In this document: one piece after another, positions 14,465-21,615 of the stretch | Layout of the letters: each line of letters opens with the position of its first letter | Numbering within the stretch: position 1 is the first letter of the stretch | Assembly (NCBI GenBank): GCA_964536195.1 | Contig: CAZHVO010000013.1 | Location: 1-22,734, forward strand | DNA from: Susulua sp964536195 | GTDB lineage: Bacteria > Omnitrophota > Gorgyraeia > Duberdicusellales > 4484-171 | Length of the DNA stretch: 22,734 nt | Direction of reading: 5' to 3' | Notes under the pieces: model-generated | Databases searched by the model: none | Told to the model about the DNA's origin: nothing | The model's input: the letters and a program-made list of their open reading frames with translations, nothing else | Position numbers and translations under genes: made by a program

Positions 14465-14523
14465 AAGGTTCTCTGATAGGAAAAGTTGTCTCTTTAGGGA
14501 TAAACATAAACAACAAGGTTAAT

Positions 14524-14599
14524 GGGCCGCTAGCTCAGTTGGTAGAGCACCGCCCTTTTAAGGCGGGTGTTCCGAGTTCGACCCTCGGGCGGCTCACCA
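14524..14599 (+). tRNA. tRNA-Lys (anticodon TTT)
   Basis: Cloverleaf of 76 nt. The acceptor 5' arm GGGCCGC pairs with GCGGCTC (one G-U), followed by discriminator A and an encoded CCA. Anticodon stem CCGCC/GGCGG encloses the loop CTTTTAA with anticodon TTT at 14557-14559. D-arm TAGCTCAGTTGGTAGAGCA and a T-loop of the form TTCGA are present. It is first of three tRNA genes that lie between frr and ptsN. Confidence 0.95.
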
Positions 14600-14602
14600 T
14601 TC

Positions 14603-14684
14603 GCGGATGTGGCGAAATTGGCAGACGCGCTAGCCTTAGGAGCTAGTGGGGAAACTCATGGGGGTTCAAGTCCCTCCATCCGCA
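14603..14684 (+). tRNA. tRNA-Leu (anticodon TAG)
   Basis: Acceptor GCGGATG pairs with CATCCGC and the discriminator is A. Anticodon stem CTAGC/GCTAG encloses the loop CTTAGGA with anticodon TAG at 14637-14639. The long variable arm (TGGGGAAACTCATG) is typical of leucine tRNAs. No CCA is encoded (TAA follows the discriminator), unlike its two neighbours, so a CCA-adding enzyme is needed. It begins 3 nt after the tRNA-Lys CCA. Confidence 0.94.
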
Positions 14685-14706
14685 TAAGTTGTTTATTCAA
14701 TTGATC

Positions 14707-14783
14707 GCGGGGGTAGCTCAATCGGCTAGAGCGTCACGTTGCCAACGTGAAGGTTGAGGGTTCGATTCCCTTCTCCCGCTCCA
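14707..14783 (+). tRNA. tRNA-Gly (anticodon GCC)
   Basis: Acceptor GCGGGGG pairs with CTCCCGC (one G-U). The discriminator is T, as expected for glycine, followed by an encoded CCA. Anticodon stem TCACG/CGTGA encloses the loop TTGCCAA with anticodon GCC at 14741-14743. It ends 25 bp before the ptsN start codon, so it may share a primary transcript with the PTS genes. Confidence 0.95.
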
Positions 14784-14808
14784 ATAAATTTTAGGGAGTA
14801 AAATCTAT

Positions 14809-15279
14809 ATGAATATTCTCGATTACTTAAACAAAGAATGTATTATTTTAGAATTAAAGCAGAAGAGTAAGAAAAATACCATTTCAAGCATCATCGATTA
14901 CCTCATAGGGAAAGGAAGAATAGCCAAAGAGGATAAAAAGGAGATTTCGAAAGCTATCTTTCAAAGAGAAGAAATGGGTTCTACGGCAATTGGAAACCAC
15001 ATAGCTTTTCCGCATGCTCGAACCAACGCTGTTAAAGATATCGTAATTTGTGTTGGCATATCTAAAGAAGGCATTGATTTCGATTCATTAGACGAAGAGC
15101 CAGTAAATATTGTAGCCTTTCTTCTTTCCAATCAAAAAGAAGCAGGATTGCATCTTAAGATGCTGGCCTTTCTGGCCAGGATGTTGCGCGATAAATATCT
15201 AGTCCAAAGACTAAAAAACGCTAAAACCGAAGAAGAGGTTATTGGTTTGCTAGATAAACAACAACAGGCAATAAAATGA
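14809..15279 (+). CDS. ptsN: PTS EIIA component, nitrogen/fructose type
   Basis: Phosphocarrier protein of the PTS-Ntr or fructose EIIA family, 156 residues. The phosphorylated histidine is H69 in HIAFPHART, preceded by the usual EEMGSTAIG block; the tail DKYLVQRLKNAKTEEEVIGLL is also typical. In proteobacteria PtsN takes phosphate from an HPr-like protein and controls potassium transport and stress responses rather than moving sugar. Here no EIIB or EIIC is encoded nearby, which favours a regulatory role. AGGGAG lies 10 nt upstream of the ATG. The yvcK-like gene overlaps its stop by 4 bp (ATGA), so the two are translationally coupled. Confidence 0.9.
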   Translation: MNILDYLNKECIILELKQKSKKNTISSIIDYLIGKGRIAKEDKKEISKAIFQREEMGSTAIGNHIAFPHARTNAVKDIVICVGISKEGIDFDSLDEEPVNIVAFLLSNQKEAGLHLKMLAFLARMLRDKYLVQRLKNAKTEEEVIGLLDKQQQAIK

Positions 15280-16538
15280 AGAAGTTTATAAAAATCATAA
15301 AGTGGTTTTATCCTGGTCTAAGGATAAAGAGATGGGTCGTTTTATTATTCTTGAGCCTTTTCTTCTTAATCTTTTCATCGGTAAGGCTTGCTCATGATAC
15401 CCATCTAATTTTAAAAATATTTGATTCGCTTCTATTTGTTTTTTCTTTTATTGGGTTTGTGGCTGGGATGCGCTTACTTATTAAAAGTCTTTTTGAGGCT
15501 ATCTATCCTGGAAAGAATAAAGAGATCATTGACGTAATTTATGAAAAAAGGTTTTTATCTAAGGGGCCTAAGATTGTTGCTATTGGTGGCGGAACAGGAC
15601 TTTCTACAGTTCTAGAGGGGTTAAAGGAATATACTGCAAATATAACAGCTATAGTAGCTGTTGCTGACGAAGGTGGTTCTTCAGGACGCATAAGAGAAGA
15701 ATTCGGTATTTTACCCCCAGGAGATATTAGAAACTGTTTAGTCTCTTTAGCTGAAGCGCCACAACTGATGCGTGATTTATTCCAATACCGTTTTAAAGAG
15801 GGCAATGGGATTAAAGGCCATAGCTTTGGGAATATATTTATTACCGCCATGACCCAGGTAACAGGAAGTTTTAAAGACGCCGTAAAGGAATCGAGTATAG
15901 TTTTGGCTATTCGCGGAAGAGTATTGCCTTCAAGTTTGGATAAGATGCGCCTTAAGGCTGAATATAGTGATGGAACAATGAAAGAGGGGGAGGATAAGAT
16001 TCCTCAGGAGGAAAAGCTGATAAAAAAAATATGTTTAGTTCCCCAAGATGCCAAATCTAACCCTGAAGCTATTGAGGCTATAAGAGAGGCCGAGATAATA
16101 ATTTTTGGGCCAGGGAGCTTATTTACTAGCATTATACCTAATCTTTTAATAGAGCAAGTTAAAGAAGAGATTATTAAACGAGATGTTATGAAGTTATACC
16201 TTTGTAATGTTATGACTCAGCATGGTGAGACCGATGGCCTTACAGCATTTGACCATCTTGAGAAAATAGTTTCGCATACCAAGAGAAATATTGTTAACTG
16301 CTGTTTGGTTAATTCCGGTCGACTTAAACATGGCCTTCTTGTTAAATATGCCCAGGAGAAATCTTTTCCGGTAATTTTTGATCGAGAGAGATTTAAGAAA
16401 TTAGGGGTATCAATATTTGAAGGAGATGTTGCCAGTAAGAGTAATTATTTACGTCATGATTCGAAAAATACAGCAAAAGAGATCATGACGATTTATAACT
16501 ATATGAAGAAAAAATGGAGAGGGTTGAAGAACAAGTAG
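15276..16538 (+). CDS. yvcK: YvcK/CofD-like protein with N-terminal membrane segments
   Basis: Member of the CofD-like family that in Bacillus (YvcK/GlmR) binds UDP-GlcNAc and tunes gluconeogenesis and cell-wall precursor supply. The 420-residue protein has the core from about residue 100: IVAIGGGTGLSTVLEGL with GGGTG at 104-108, then IVAVADEGGSSGRIREEFG and LPPGDIRNCLVSLAE, HSFGNIFITAM, and EIIIFGPGSLFTSIIPNLL further on. Ahead of the core lie two hydrophobic stretches (about 20-42 and 48-70) preceded by basic residues, so the protein is probably tethered to the membrane with the core in the cytoplasm. It overlaps ptsN by 4 bp and HPr by 25 bp. YvcK is found next to an HPr-like gene (crh) in Firmicutes too, so a functional tie to HPr is plausible. 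Confidence 0.88.
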   Translation: MKKFIKIIKWFYPGLRIKRWVVLLFLSLFFLIFSSVRLAHDTHLILKIFDSLLFVFSFIGFVAGMRLLIKSLFEAIYPGKNKEIIDVIYEKRFLSKGPKIVAIGGGTGLSTVLEGLKEYTANITAIVAVADEGGSSGRIREEFGILPPGDIRNCLVSLAEAPQLMRDLFQYRFKEGNGIKGHSFGNIFITAMTQVTGSFKDAVKESSIVLAIRGRVLPSSLDKMRLKAEYSDGTMKEGEDKIPQEEKLIKKICLVPQDAKSNPEAIEAIREAEIIIFGPGSLFTSIIPNLLIEQVKEEIIKRDVMKLYLCNVMTQHGETDGLTAFDHLEKIVSHTKRNIVNCCLVNSGRLKHGLLVKYAQEKSFPVIFDRERFKKLGVSIFEGDVASKSNYLRHDSKNTAKEIMTIYNYMKKKWRGLKNK

Positions 16539-16786
16539 TCGTAAGGAAGGTTCACGGTTTACATGCTAGACCGGCCACTATCTTTGTGCAGTTAGCCAAT
16601 AAATTTAATTCATCAGTAAAGGTAGAAAGAGACGGGGAAATTGTTGACGGTAAGTCGATAATGGCCCTGTTGAGTTTAGGGATAAATACTGGTGTAGAGG
16701 TGAAATTGATTAGCGAGGGAGATGACGCGAAAGAAGCGATGGGTGATTTAAAGAGGTTTTTAGAAGACGAGGATAAAGATGATTAA
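16514..16786 (+). CDS. Phosphocarrier protein HPr
   Basis: Small PTS protein of 90 residues that passes phosphate from EI to EIIA proteins. The active histidine is H17 in VHGLHARPATIFVQLANKF. The second signature DGKSIMALLSLG carries S48, equivalent to Ser46 of Gram-positive HPr, the site used by HPr kinase/phosphorylase. Its presence suggests a second, kinase-controlled layer, although no hprK is in view. The start ATG lies inside the end of the yvcK-like gene (25-bp overlap) with only a weak GAAGAAAAA upstream, so translation is probably coupled. The ptsI start overlaps its stop by 8 bp. I leave the symbol open (ptsH, ptsO/npr or crh type). Confidence 0.94.
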   Translation: MERVEEQVVVRKVHGLHARPATIFVQLANKFNSSVKVERDGEIVDGKSIMALLSLGINTGVEVKLISEGDDAKEAMGDLKRFLEDEDKDD

Positions 16787-18536
16787 AATAAAAGGCATTG
16801 GTGTTTCTGGAGGAGTAGGGATAGGGAAAGTCTTAATATTAAGGAAAGACGAATTTTCTGTTCCCAAGAGGAAGATTGCTCACGATGAAATTTCTCGGGA
16901 GATCTATCGTCTTGAAGAAGCGTTGATGGCGACACGCAAAGAGATTTCTGATTTGCAGAAGAAGATTTCTAAGGAGATTGGTTTTGATCATGGCCGAATA
17001 TTTGAAGCTCACTACTTAGTTTTGGAAGATAGGGTCTTAATAGAAGACGTTATTAAGCAGATTAAGATAAAAAAGGTAAATGTTGAGTATGCTTTTTCCG
17101 AAAGCATAAAGAAGTATGTTGATACCTTACTTAAGCTAAATGATGAGTATTTACGTGATAGAGTAATAGATATTGAAGATATTTCTCGAAGAGTCTTAAA
17201 GATAATGCTTAAAGAAAAGACTCTGTCTTTAAGTGATTTAAAAGAAAAAGTAGTTATTGTTGCTCATGATCTTGGACCTTCGCAGACTGCTTCTTTGCCT
17301 AAGGAAAATGTTTTGGGATTTGTTACTGATGTTGGTGGTAGAACCTCGCATACAGCAATTATCGCCAAGAGTTTGCGGATTCCAGCAGTTGTCGGTTTAG
17401 AGGTAGCCACAGATAATATACGCTCAGGCGATAAGGTCATTGTTGATGGTTCGTCAGGACTTGTTATAGTACGACCCACAGATAAAGTTTTAAAAGAATA
17501 TCGGAAAAAGTCGAACCTTTATACTAAAGAAGTAAAGGCGATTCACATACCAAAGGCTGTTAAAGTTTGTACCAAGGATGGAAAAGCAATAGTGGTCTCT
17601 GGTAATATTGAGCTTCCTGAGGAACTTCCTTTGATCAAGAAGTATGGCGCAGAGGGTATTGGCCTTTATCGGACCGAGTATATTTTCTTAGGCCGGAGAG
17701 ACTTACCTTCTGAGGAAGAGCAATATAAAGCATATAACAAGGTGGCAAAAGAAGTGTCACCACATTCGGTCATCTTTAGAACGATTGATATTGGCGGCGA
17801 TAAATTTCTTTCACAGCCAGAGGTTCCTCATGAGATGAGTCCCTTTTTAGGCTGGCGAGCAATTAGATTTTGTCTAGCTCGTCCAGAGGTATTTAAAGTC
17901 CAGTTAAAAGCAATTTTAAGGGCTTCTGCCGGTAATAATGTTAAGTTGATGTTTCCGATGATTTCAGGCATAGAGGAGTTGAGGCAGGCAAAAGGACTCC
18001 TAGATAAATGTAAAAAAGAGCTAAAAAAAGAAGGTAAGAAGTTTGATAATGATATCTCAGTGGGCGCGATGATTGAAGTGCCTTCAGCAGCTTTAACTGC
18101 TGATTTTTTGGCAAAAGAATGTGATTTTTTCAGCATTGGAACCAATGATTTGATTCAATACTCTTTAGCTGTAGATAGAACTAATGAGAAAGTTGCTTAT
18201 CTTTATGAACCTGGCCATCCAGCAGTATTAAGATTGATAAAGAAAATTATCGAGGCTGCTCATCAAAATGATGTCTGGGTCGGAATGTGCGGGGAGATGT
18301 CTGGAGAGCCTATCTTTTCATTTCTACTCTTAGGAATGGGGTTAGATAGCTTTAGTATGTCTATTCCCCAGGTTCCTAAGATCAAAGAGTTAATAAGTAA
18401 TATTAATCTCAAAGATGCTAAAGCCGCTGTCCAAGAGGCCTTAAAGCTTCCTACATCGAAAGAGGTAGAGAAATACCTTCAAAGTGAGCTGAAAAAGATC
18501 TTAGGGGATGATTTTTACCGTATTTTGATGATTTAA
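16779..18536 (+). CDS. ptsI: Phosphoenolpyruvate-protein phosphotransferase (EI)
   Basis: First enzyme of the PTS: takes phosphate from PEP and gives it to HPr. The 585 residues match standard EI (about 570-580). The start block KGIGVSGGVGIGKV begins the protein directly, with no N-terminal GAF domain, so it is PtsI-like and not PtsP-like. The phosphohistidine is H191 in GGRTSHTAIIAKSLRIPAVVG. The PEP-binding barrel carries GIGLYRTEYIFLGR, FRTIDIGGDK, GTNDLIQYSLAVDRTNE, and the catalytic C504 in VGMCGEMSGEP. It overlaps the HPr gene by 8 bp, and the next gene starts 1 nt after its stop, so it is embedded in one operon. Confidence 0.97.
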   Translation: MIKIKGIGVSGGVGIGKVLILRKDEFSVPKRKIAHDEISREIYRLEEALMATRKEISDLQKKISKEIGFDHGRIFEAHYLVLEDRVLIEDVIKQIKIKKVNVEYAFSESIKKYVDTLLKLNDEYLRDRVIDIEDISRRVLKIMLKEKTLSLSDLKEKVVIVAHDLGPSQTASLPKENVLGFVTDVGGRTSHTAIIAKSLRIPAVVGLEVATDNIRSGDKVIVDGSSGLVIVRPTDKVLKEYRKKSNLYTKEVKAIHIPKAVKVCTKDGKAIVVSGNIELPEELPLIKKYGAEGIGLYRTEYIFLGRRDLPSEEEQYKAYNKVAKEVSPHSVIFRTIDIGGDKFLSQPEVPHEMSPFLGWRAIRFCLARPEVFKVQLKAILRASAGNNVKLMFPMISGIEELRQAKGLLDKCKKELKKEGKKFDNDISVGAMIEVPSAALTADFLAKECDFFSIGTNDLIQYSLAVDRTNEKVAYLYEPGHPAVLRLIKKIIEAAHQNDVWVGMCGEMSGEPIFSFLLLGMGLDSFSMSIPQVPKIKELISNINLKDAKAAVQEALKLPTSKEVEKYLQSELKKILGDDFYRILMI

Positions 18537-18537
18537 T

Positions 18538-19269
18538 ATGCATATAGCAATTCTTGCCGCCGGTTACGGAACGCGACTCTACCCTTTAACCAAAAGAATA
18601 GCCAAACCTCTGGTTACGGTAAATAATAAACCAATGATTAATTATTTGATCGACAAGATAAGAGATCTGGCCGATAGTTTTCCTGTGGATGAGGTAAGGA
18701 TCGTTGTTAATAATAAGTTTTATAAGAGTTTCTTGGCTTGGAAGAAGAAGTATAAAGTGAGAGTAAAGATTCTTAATGATGGTTCAAATAGCCATGAGGA
18801 TAGATTAGGAGCCATAAAGGATATGAGGTTTGCTATTGGCAAGACAAAAGCAGATTGGTTAGTTTTAGGAGGGGATAATTTATTTCAGGATGATCTCTTA
18901 GACTTTATTAAATTCGCAAAGGAAAAGAAACCCTATCCTTCTATAGGACTTCATGATGTTAAATGTAAAAAAATGGCTACACGTTTTGGTGTAGTAAGAC
19001 TTAATAAAGAAAAGAGGATATCTAAATTCCAAGAAAAACCTAAAAAGCCCCTTTCTACTTTGGCTGCATCGTGTGTTTACTTTTTTCCTAAGCAATCCTT
19101 GCATCTGTTTGATTCGTTTATTAGTAATAACGGAAGTGTTGATGCTTCAGGAAAATATATAGCCTGGTTATCTAAAGAGTCAAAAGTTTTTGGGTACACT
19201 TTAAACGGGAAGTGGATTGATATTGGACATTTTGATTCCTTAAAACAGGCCCGGCGAGAGTTCAAATAA
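18538..19269 (+). CDS. Sugar-phosphate nucleotidyltransferase (NTP-transferase family)
   Basis: Transfers a nucleotide to a sugar-1-phosphate to form an activated sugar. The 243-residue protein is a single nucleotidyltransferase domain. The nucleotide-binding loop is ILAAGYGTRLYPLT (residues 4-17) with the following KPLVTVNNKPMI; the metal-binding aspartate is D113 in LVLGGDN. ATRFGVVRLNKEKRISKFQEKPK and the C-terminal GKWIDIGHFDSLKQARREF fit glucose-1-phosphate or mannose-1-phosphate type enzymes. There is no C-terminal left-handed helix, so it is not a GlmU-type bifunctional enzyme. The exact sugar and nucleotide cannot be told from sequence. ATG comes 1 nt after the ptsI stop, so it belongs to the PTS operon, and pheA follows after 9 bp. 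Confidence 0.88.
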   Translation: MHIAILAAGYGTRLYPLTKRIAKPLVTVNNKPMINYLIDKIRDLADSFPVDEVRIVVNNKFYKSFLAWKKKYKVRVKILNDGSNSHEDRLGAIKDMRFAIGKTKADWLVLGGDNLFQDDLLDFIKFAKEKKPYPSIGLHDVKCKKMATRFGVVRLNKEKRISKFQEKPKKPLSTLAASCVYFFPKQSLHLFDSFISNNGSVDASGKYIAWLSKESKVFGYTLNGKWIDIGHFDSLKQARREFK

Positions 19270-19278
19270 AGGAGAAAT

Positions 19279-20343
19279 ATGTCACTAAAACAATTAAGAA
19301 AAAAGATTGACTATATCGATGGGAAAATACTTAATTTTCTTAACCAGAGAGCTCAAGAAGTTTTAAATGTTAGCAAGTTGAAAAAAAAGGAAAAGATCGG
19401 TGCCTACTCTCCCGATAGAGAGGCAAGCATGATTGCTCGTTTAAAGAAGATGAATAAAGGGCCTTTCTTAGCCCAAGAGGTCGAAAATGTTTTTCGAGAA
19501 ATACTTTCTATTTGCAGAGCTCAAAACACATCTATGAAGGTAGCTTATTTAGGACCTGAGGCTACATTCGCGCATATGGCGGCAATAAAGAAGTTTGGTA
19601 AGTCATTAGATTATATTGAATGTAGCAGTATAGCCGATGTTTTTACCGAAGTTGAGCGCGGTAGGGCAGATTATGGCGTAGTTCCTATTGAAAATTCTAC
19701 CGAAGGTGCTGTAAACCATACTCTGGATATGTTTATAGACTCTGACCTTAAGATATGTTCTGAGATGTATTTACCGATACAACATAACTTGCTAAGTAAA
19801 TACAAAAAGATATCGTCTGTAAAAAAAGTTTATTCTCATGAACAGGTTTTTGCGCAATGCCGCAAGTGGCTTGAGAAGAATCTTCCCAATGCTAAGCTTA
19901 TTCCTTGTGCAAGCACAACTGAAGCAGCACTGGTTGCCACTTTAGGGAAGGGCGTATCTGCTATAGCCAGTAAAGTAGCGGCTGAGAAGTATAAATTAAA
20001 CCTATTAGCTAGTTCGATTGAGGATTCAGCACATAATATTACCCGTTTTTTGATAATTGGGACTCAGGAGGTTAAACCGACCAAAGATGATAAGACTTCT
20101 ATAGTATTTTCAATGAAAGATAAGGCTGGAGCTTTGCATGATGTTCTTGCACCTTTTAAAAACAGCAAAATAAATCTTACCAAGATAGAATCAAGACCTT
20201 CTAAAAAAAAGGCTTGGAAGTACTACTTCTTCGTAGATATGGGGGGACATAAGAGTTCGCCTTCAGTTAAGAAGGCTTTAAAGGCCTTAGGAAAGGAGTG
20301 CCTTTTTGTAAAAATTCTTGGTGCTTATCCTAAAGAGAGCTAA
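19279..20343 (+). CDS. pheA: Bifunctional chorismate mutase/prephenate dehydratase
   Basis: Makes phenylpyruvate from chorismate in two steps. In its 354 residues, an AroQ-type chorismate mutase helical domain (about 1-85, LRKKIDYIDGKILNFLNQRA) is followed by prephenate dehydratase (about 92-270) and an ACT domain (about 275-354). Dehydratase marks are VAYLGPEATFAHMAA, VPIENSTEGAVNHTLD, STTEAAL and the catalytic TRF at residues 255-257 in NITRFLIIG. The ACT domain carries ESRP at residues 304-307, the phenylalanine-binding motif, so feedback inhibition by Phe is expected. Start ATG with AAAGGAG just upstream, 9 bp after the nucleotidyltransferase. It heads the aromatic block with the aminotransferase, DAHP synthase and tyrA genes. 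Confidence 0.96.
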   Translation: MSLKQLRKKIDYIDGKILNFLNQRAQEVLNVSKLKKKEKIGAYSPDREASMIARLKKMNKGPFLAQEVENVFREILSICRAQNTSMKVAYLGPEATFAHMAAIKKFGKSLDYIECSSIADVFTEVERGRADYGVVPIENSTEGAVNHTLDMFIDSDLKICSEMYLPIQHNLLSKYKKISSVKKVYSHEQVFAQCRKWLEKNLPNAKLIPCASTTEAALVATLGKGVSAIASKVAAEKYKLNLLASSIEDSAHNITRFLIIGTQEVKPTKDDKTSIVFSMKDKAGALHDVLAPFKNSKINLTKIESRPSKKKAWKYYFFVDMGGHKSSPSVKKALKALGKECLFVKILGAYPKES

Positions 20344-20373
20344 TTAATAATTTACTTGAGTAGGAGTTTTTAG

Positions 20374-21459
20374 ATGACATACAGAAAAGAATTAAGAAAA
20401 ATTAATACTTATAAGCCGGGCAAGCCGATTGAAGAGGTGAAGCGAAGCTTAAAACTAGATGAAGTCTATAAACTTGCCTCTAATGAGATTCCATTCTCTC
20501 CTTCCTATATACGTAAAGCAATTGGAGAGGAATTAAAAAATATTAGCCGTTATCCAGAGAGTAGCAGCTTTTATCTAAGAATAGCTCTATCTAAGAAATT
20601 GGGCGTGAGAGAGGATCAAATTGTTTTTGGCAATGGTTCAGATGAGCTAATAGTTCTAGCCCTGAAGGCTTTAATATCTAAGGGTGATGAGGTTGTAGTT
20701 GCCTATCCTACCTTTTTGATTTATGAGATTCAGGCTAAAATTGCTGGAGCTAAGGTAGTAAGAGTTCCTTTGAAAAACTTACGTTACTCTCTTAGCGAAA
20801 TGGCTAAGAAAGTCAGTAAAAAAACAAAGATTATTTTTATTGTTAATCCTGATAATCCTACTGGGACATACTTGAATGATAGGCAAGTTAAAGATTTCTT
20901 AGCTAAGATTCCTAAGCGGGTATTGGTCTTTTTCGATGAGGCTTATTTTGAGTTTGCGCCAAAAGGTTTCCCTCAGACTCTAAAGTTTCTGGCGAAACGA
21001 GGTAACATTATAGTAACCCGTACTTTTTCTAAAGCATATGGCTTAGCCGGATTACGTATTGGCTATGGAGTTACAACTAGAGAATTGGCAGGAATCCTGA
21101 ATAAGATTCGTGAACCTTTCAACATAAATAGATTTGCTCAGGTGGCAGCACAAGCCGCTTTGAGCAATAAGGGGTTTTTGCGAAAAGTAACTACTCATGT
21201 TAGAGATGGGAAGAAGTATTTTTACAAGGAGTTAAAAAAGTGTAGTCTATCATTTACCGAAAGTGCAACTAACTTTGTTCTTGTTGATTTCAAGCGTGAT
21301 GCCTCAAAACTTTGCGATTACCTCCTAAAGCGCGGAGTTATCATAAGAGGGCTAAAAGGATGGGGCCTGAAGAATTTTTTTCGGGTGACTGTCGGCTTAT
21401 CTTGTGAGAATAAAAAGTTTATAAATTGTCTAAAGAGTTATTTAAAGAAGAAGAATTAG
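20374..21459 (+). CDS. hisC: Histidinol-phosphate aminotransferase family enzyme, probably aromatic here
   Basis: PLP-dependent aminotransferase of fold type I, 361 residues as in HisC. Visible marks are KLASNEIPFSPS near the N-terminus, VFGNGSDELIVLALKAL, IVNPDNPTGTYLN, VFFDEAYFEFAP and the PLP lysine K220 in TRTFSKAYGLAGLRIGYG. HisC-family enzymes convert imidazole acetol phosphate to histidinol phosphate, and many also accept phenylpyruvate and 4-hydroxyphenylpyruvate. Its place between pheA and the DAHP synthase and tyrA genes, with no his gene nearby, suggests that it completes Phe and Tyr synthesis, alone or besides a his role. Sequence alone cannot separate these. TAGGAG precedes the start; the gap from pheA is 30 bp. 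Confidence 0.88.
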   Translation: MTYRKELRKINTYKPGKPIEEVKRSLKLDEVYKLASNEIPFSPSYIRKAIGEELKNISRYPESSSFYLRIALSKKLGVREDQIVFGNGSDELIVLALKALISKGDEVVVAYPTFLIYEIQAKIAGAKVVRVPLKNLRYSLSEMAKKVSKKTKIIFIVNPDNPTGTYLNDRQVKDFLAKIPKRVLVFFDEAYFEFAPKGFPQTLKFLAKRGNIIVTRTFSKAYGLAGLRIGYGVTTRELAGILNKIREPFNINRFAQVAAQAALSNKGFLRKVTTHVRDGKKYFYKELKKCSLSFTESATNFVLVDFKRDASKLCDYLLKRGVIIRGLKGWGLKNFFRVTVGLSCENKKFINCLKSYLKKKN

Positions 21460-21469
21460 GGAGATAAAC

Positions 21470-21538
21470 GATGTATACAATCTCCGCCAAAGGCGGAGCC
21501 GGTTGAGGCTAAGCCTCAACCGATAGATTGTATCCATC
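21470..21538. repeat. Cruciform-type palindromic element between hisC and the DAHP synthase gene
   Basis: A 69-bp unit that folds as a three-way junction. Outer arms GATG-T-ATACAATCT (21470-21483) and AGATTGTAT-C-CATC (21525-21538) pair over 13 bases with one mismatch. Inside are two perfect hairpins: CTCCGCC/GGCGGAG around AAA (21482-21498) and a 10-bp stem CGGTTGAGGC/GCCTCAACCG around TAA (21500-21522). The inner part is far richer in G+C than the surroundings. No T-run follows, so it is not a terminator. It looks like a dispersed REP- or MITE-like unit; other copies cannot be sought in this window. A separate perfect palindrome, CTATCGATAG, follows at 21543-21552. Confidence 0.75.
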
Positions 21539-21562
21539 ATCGCTATCGATAGGTAATATAAG

Positions 21563-21591
21563 TTTTCATAAAACAGAAAAGCAAAGATAAT
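21563..21591 (+). promoter_or_regulatory. Possible promoter for the DAHP synthase gene
   Basis: TTTTCA (21563-21568) and GATAAT (21586-21591) are 17 bp apart, matching the consensus at 4 and 5 of 6 positions. There is no TG before this -10, unlike the clearer promoters here. It would let the DAHP synthase and tyrA genes be transcribed separately from pheA-hisC, past the palindromic element. Confidence 0.3.
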
Positions 21592-21615
21592 ACGAAGACT
21601 ATGGGAGGATAAGAG

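Noticed and set aside
21460..21615. Attenuator or T-box before the DAHP synthase gene
   Set aside because: The hairpins are not followed by a T-run, there is no leader peptide rich in Phe, Tyr or Trp codons, and no T-box sequence (TGGNACC-like) is present.
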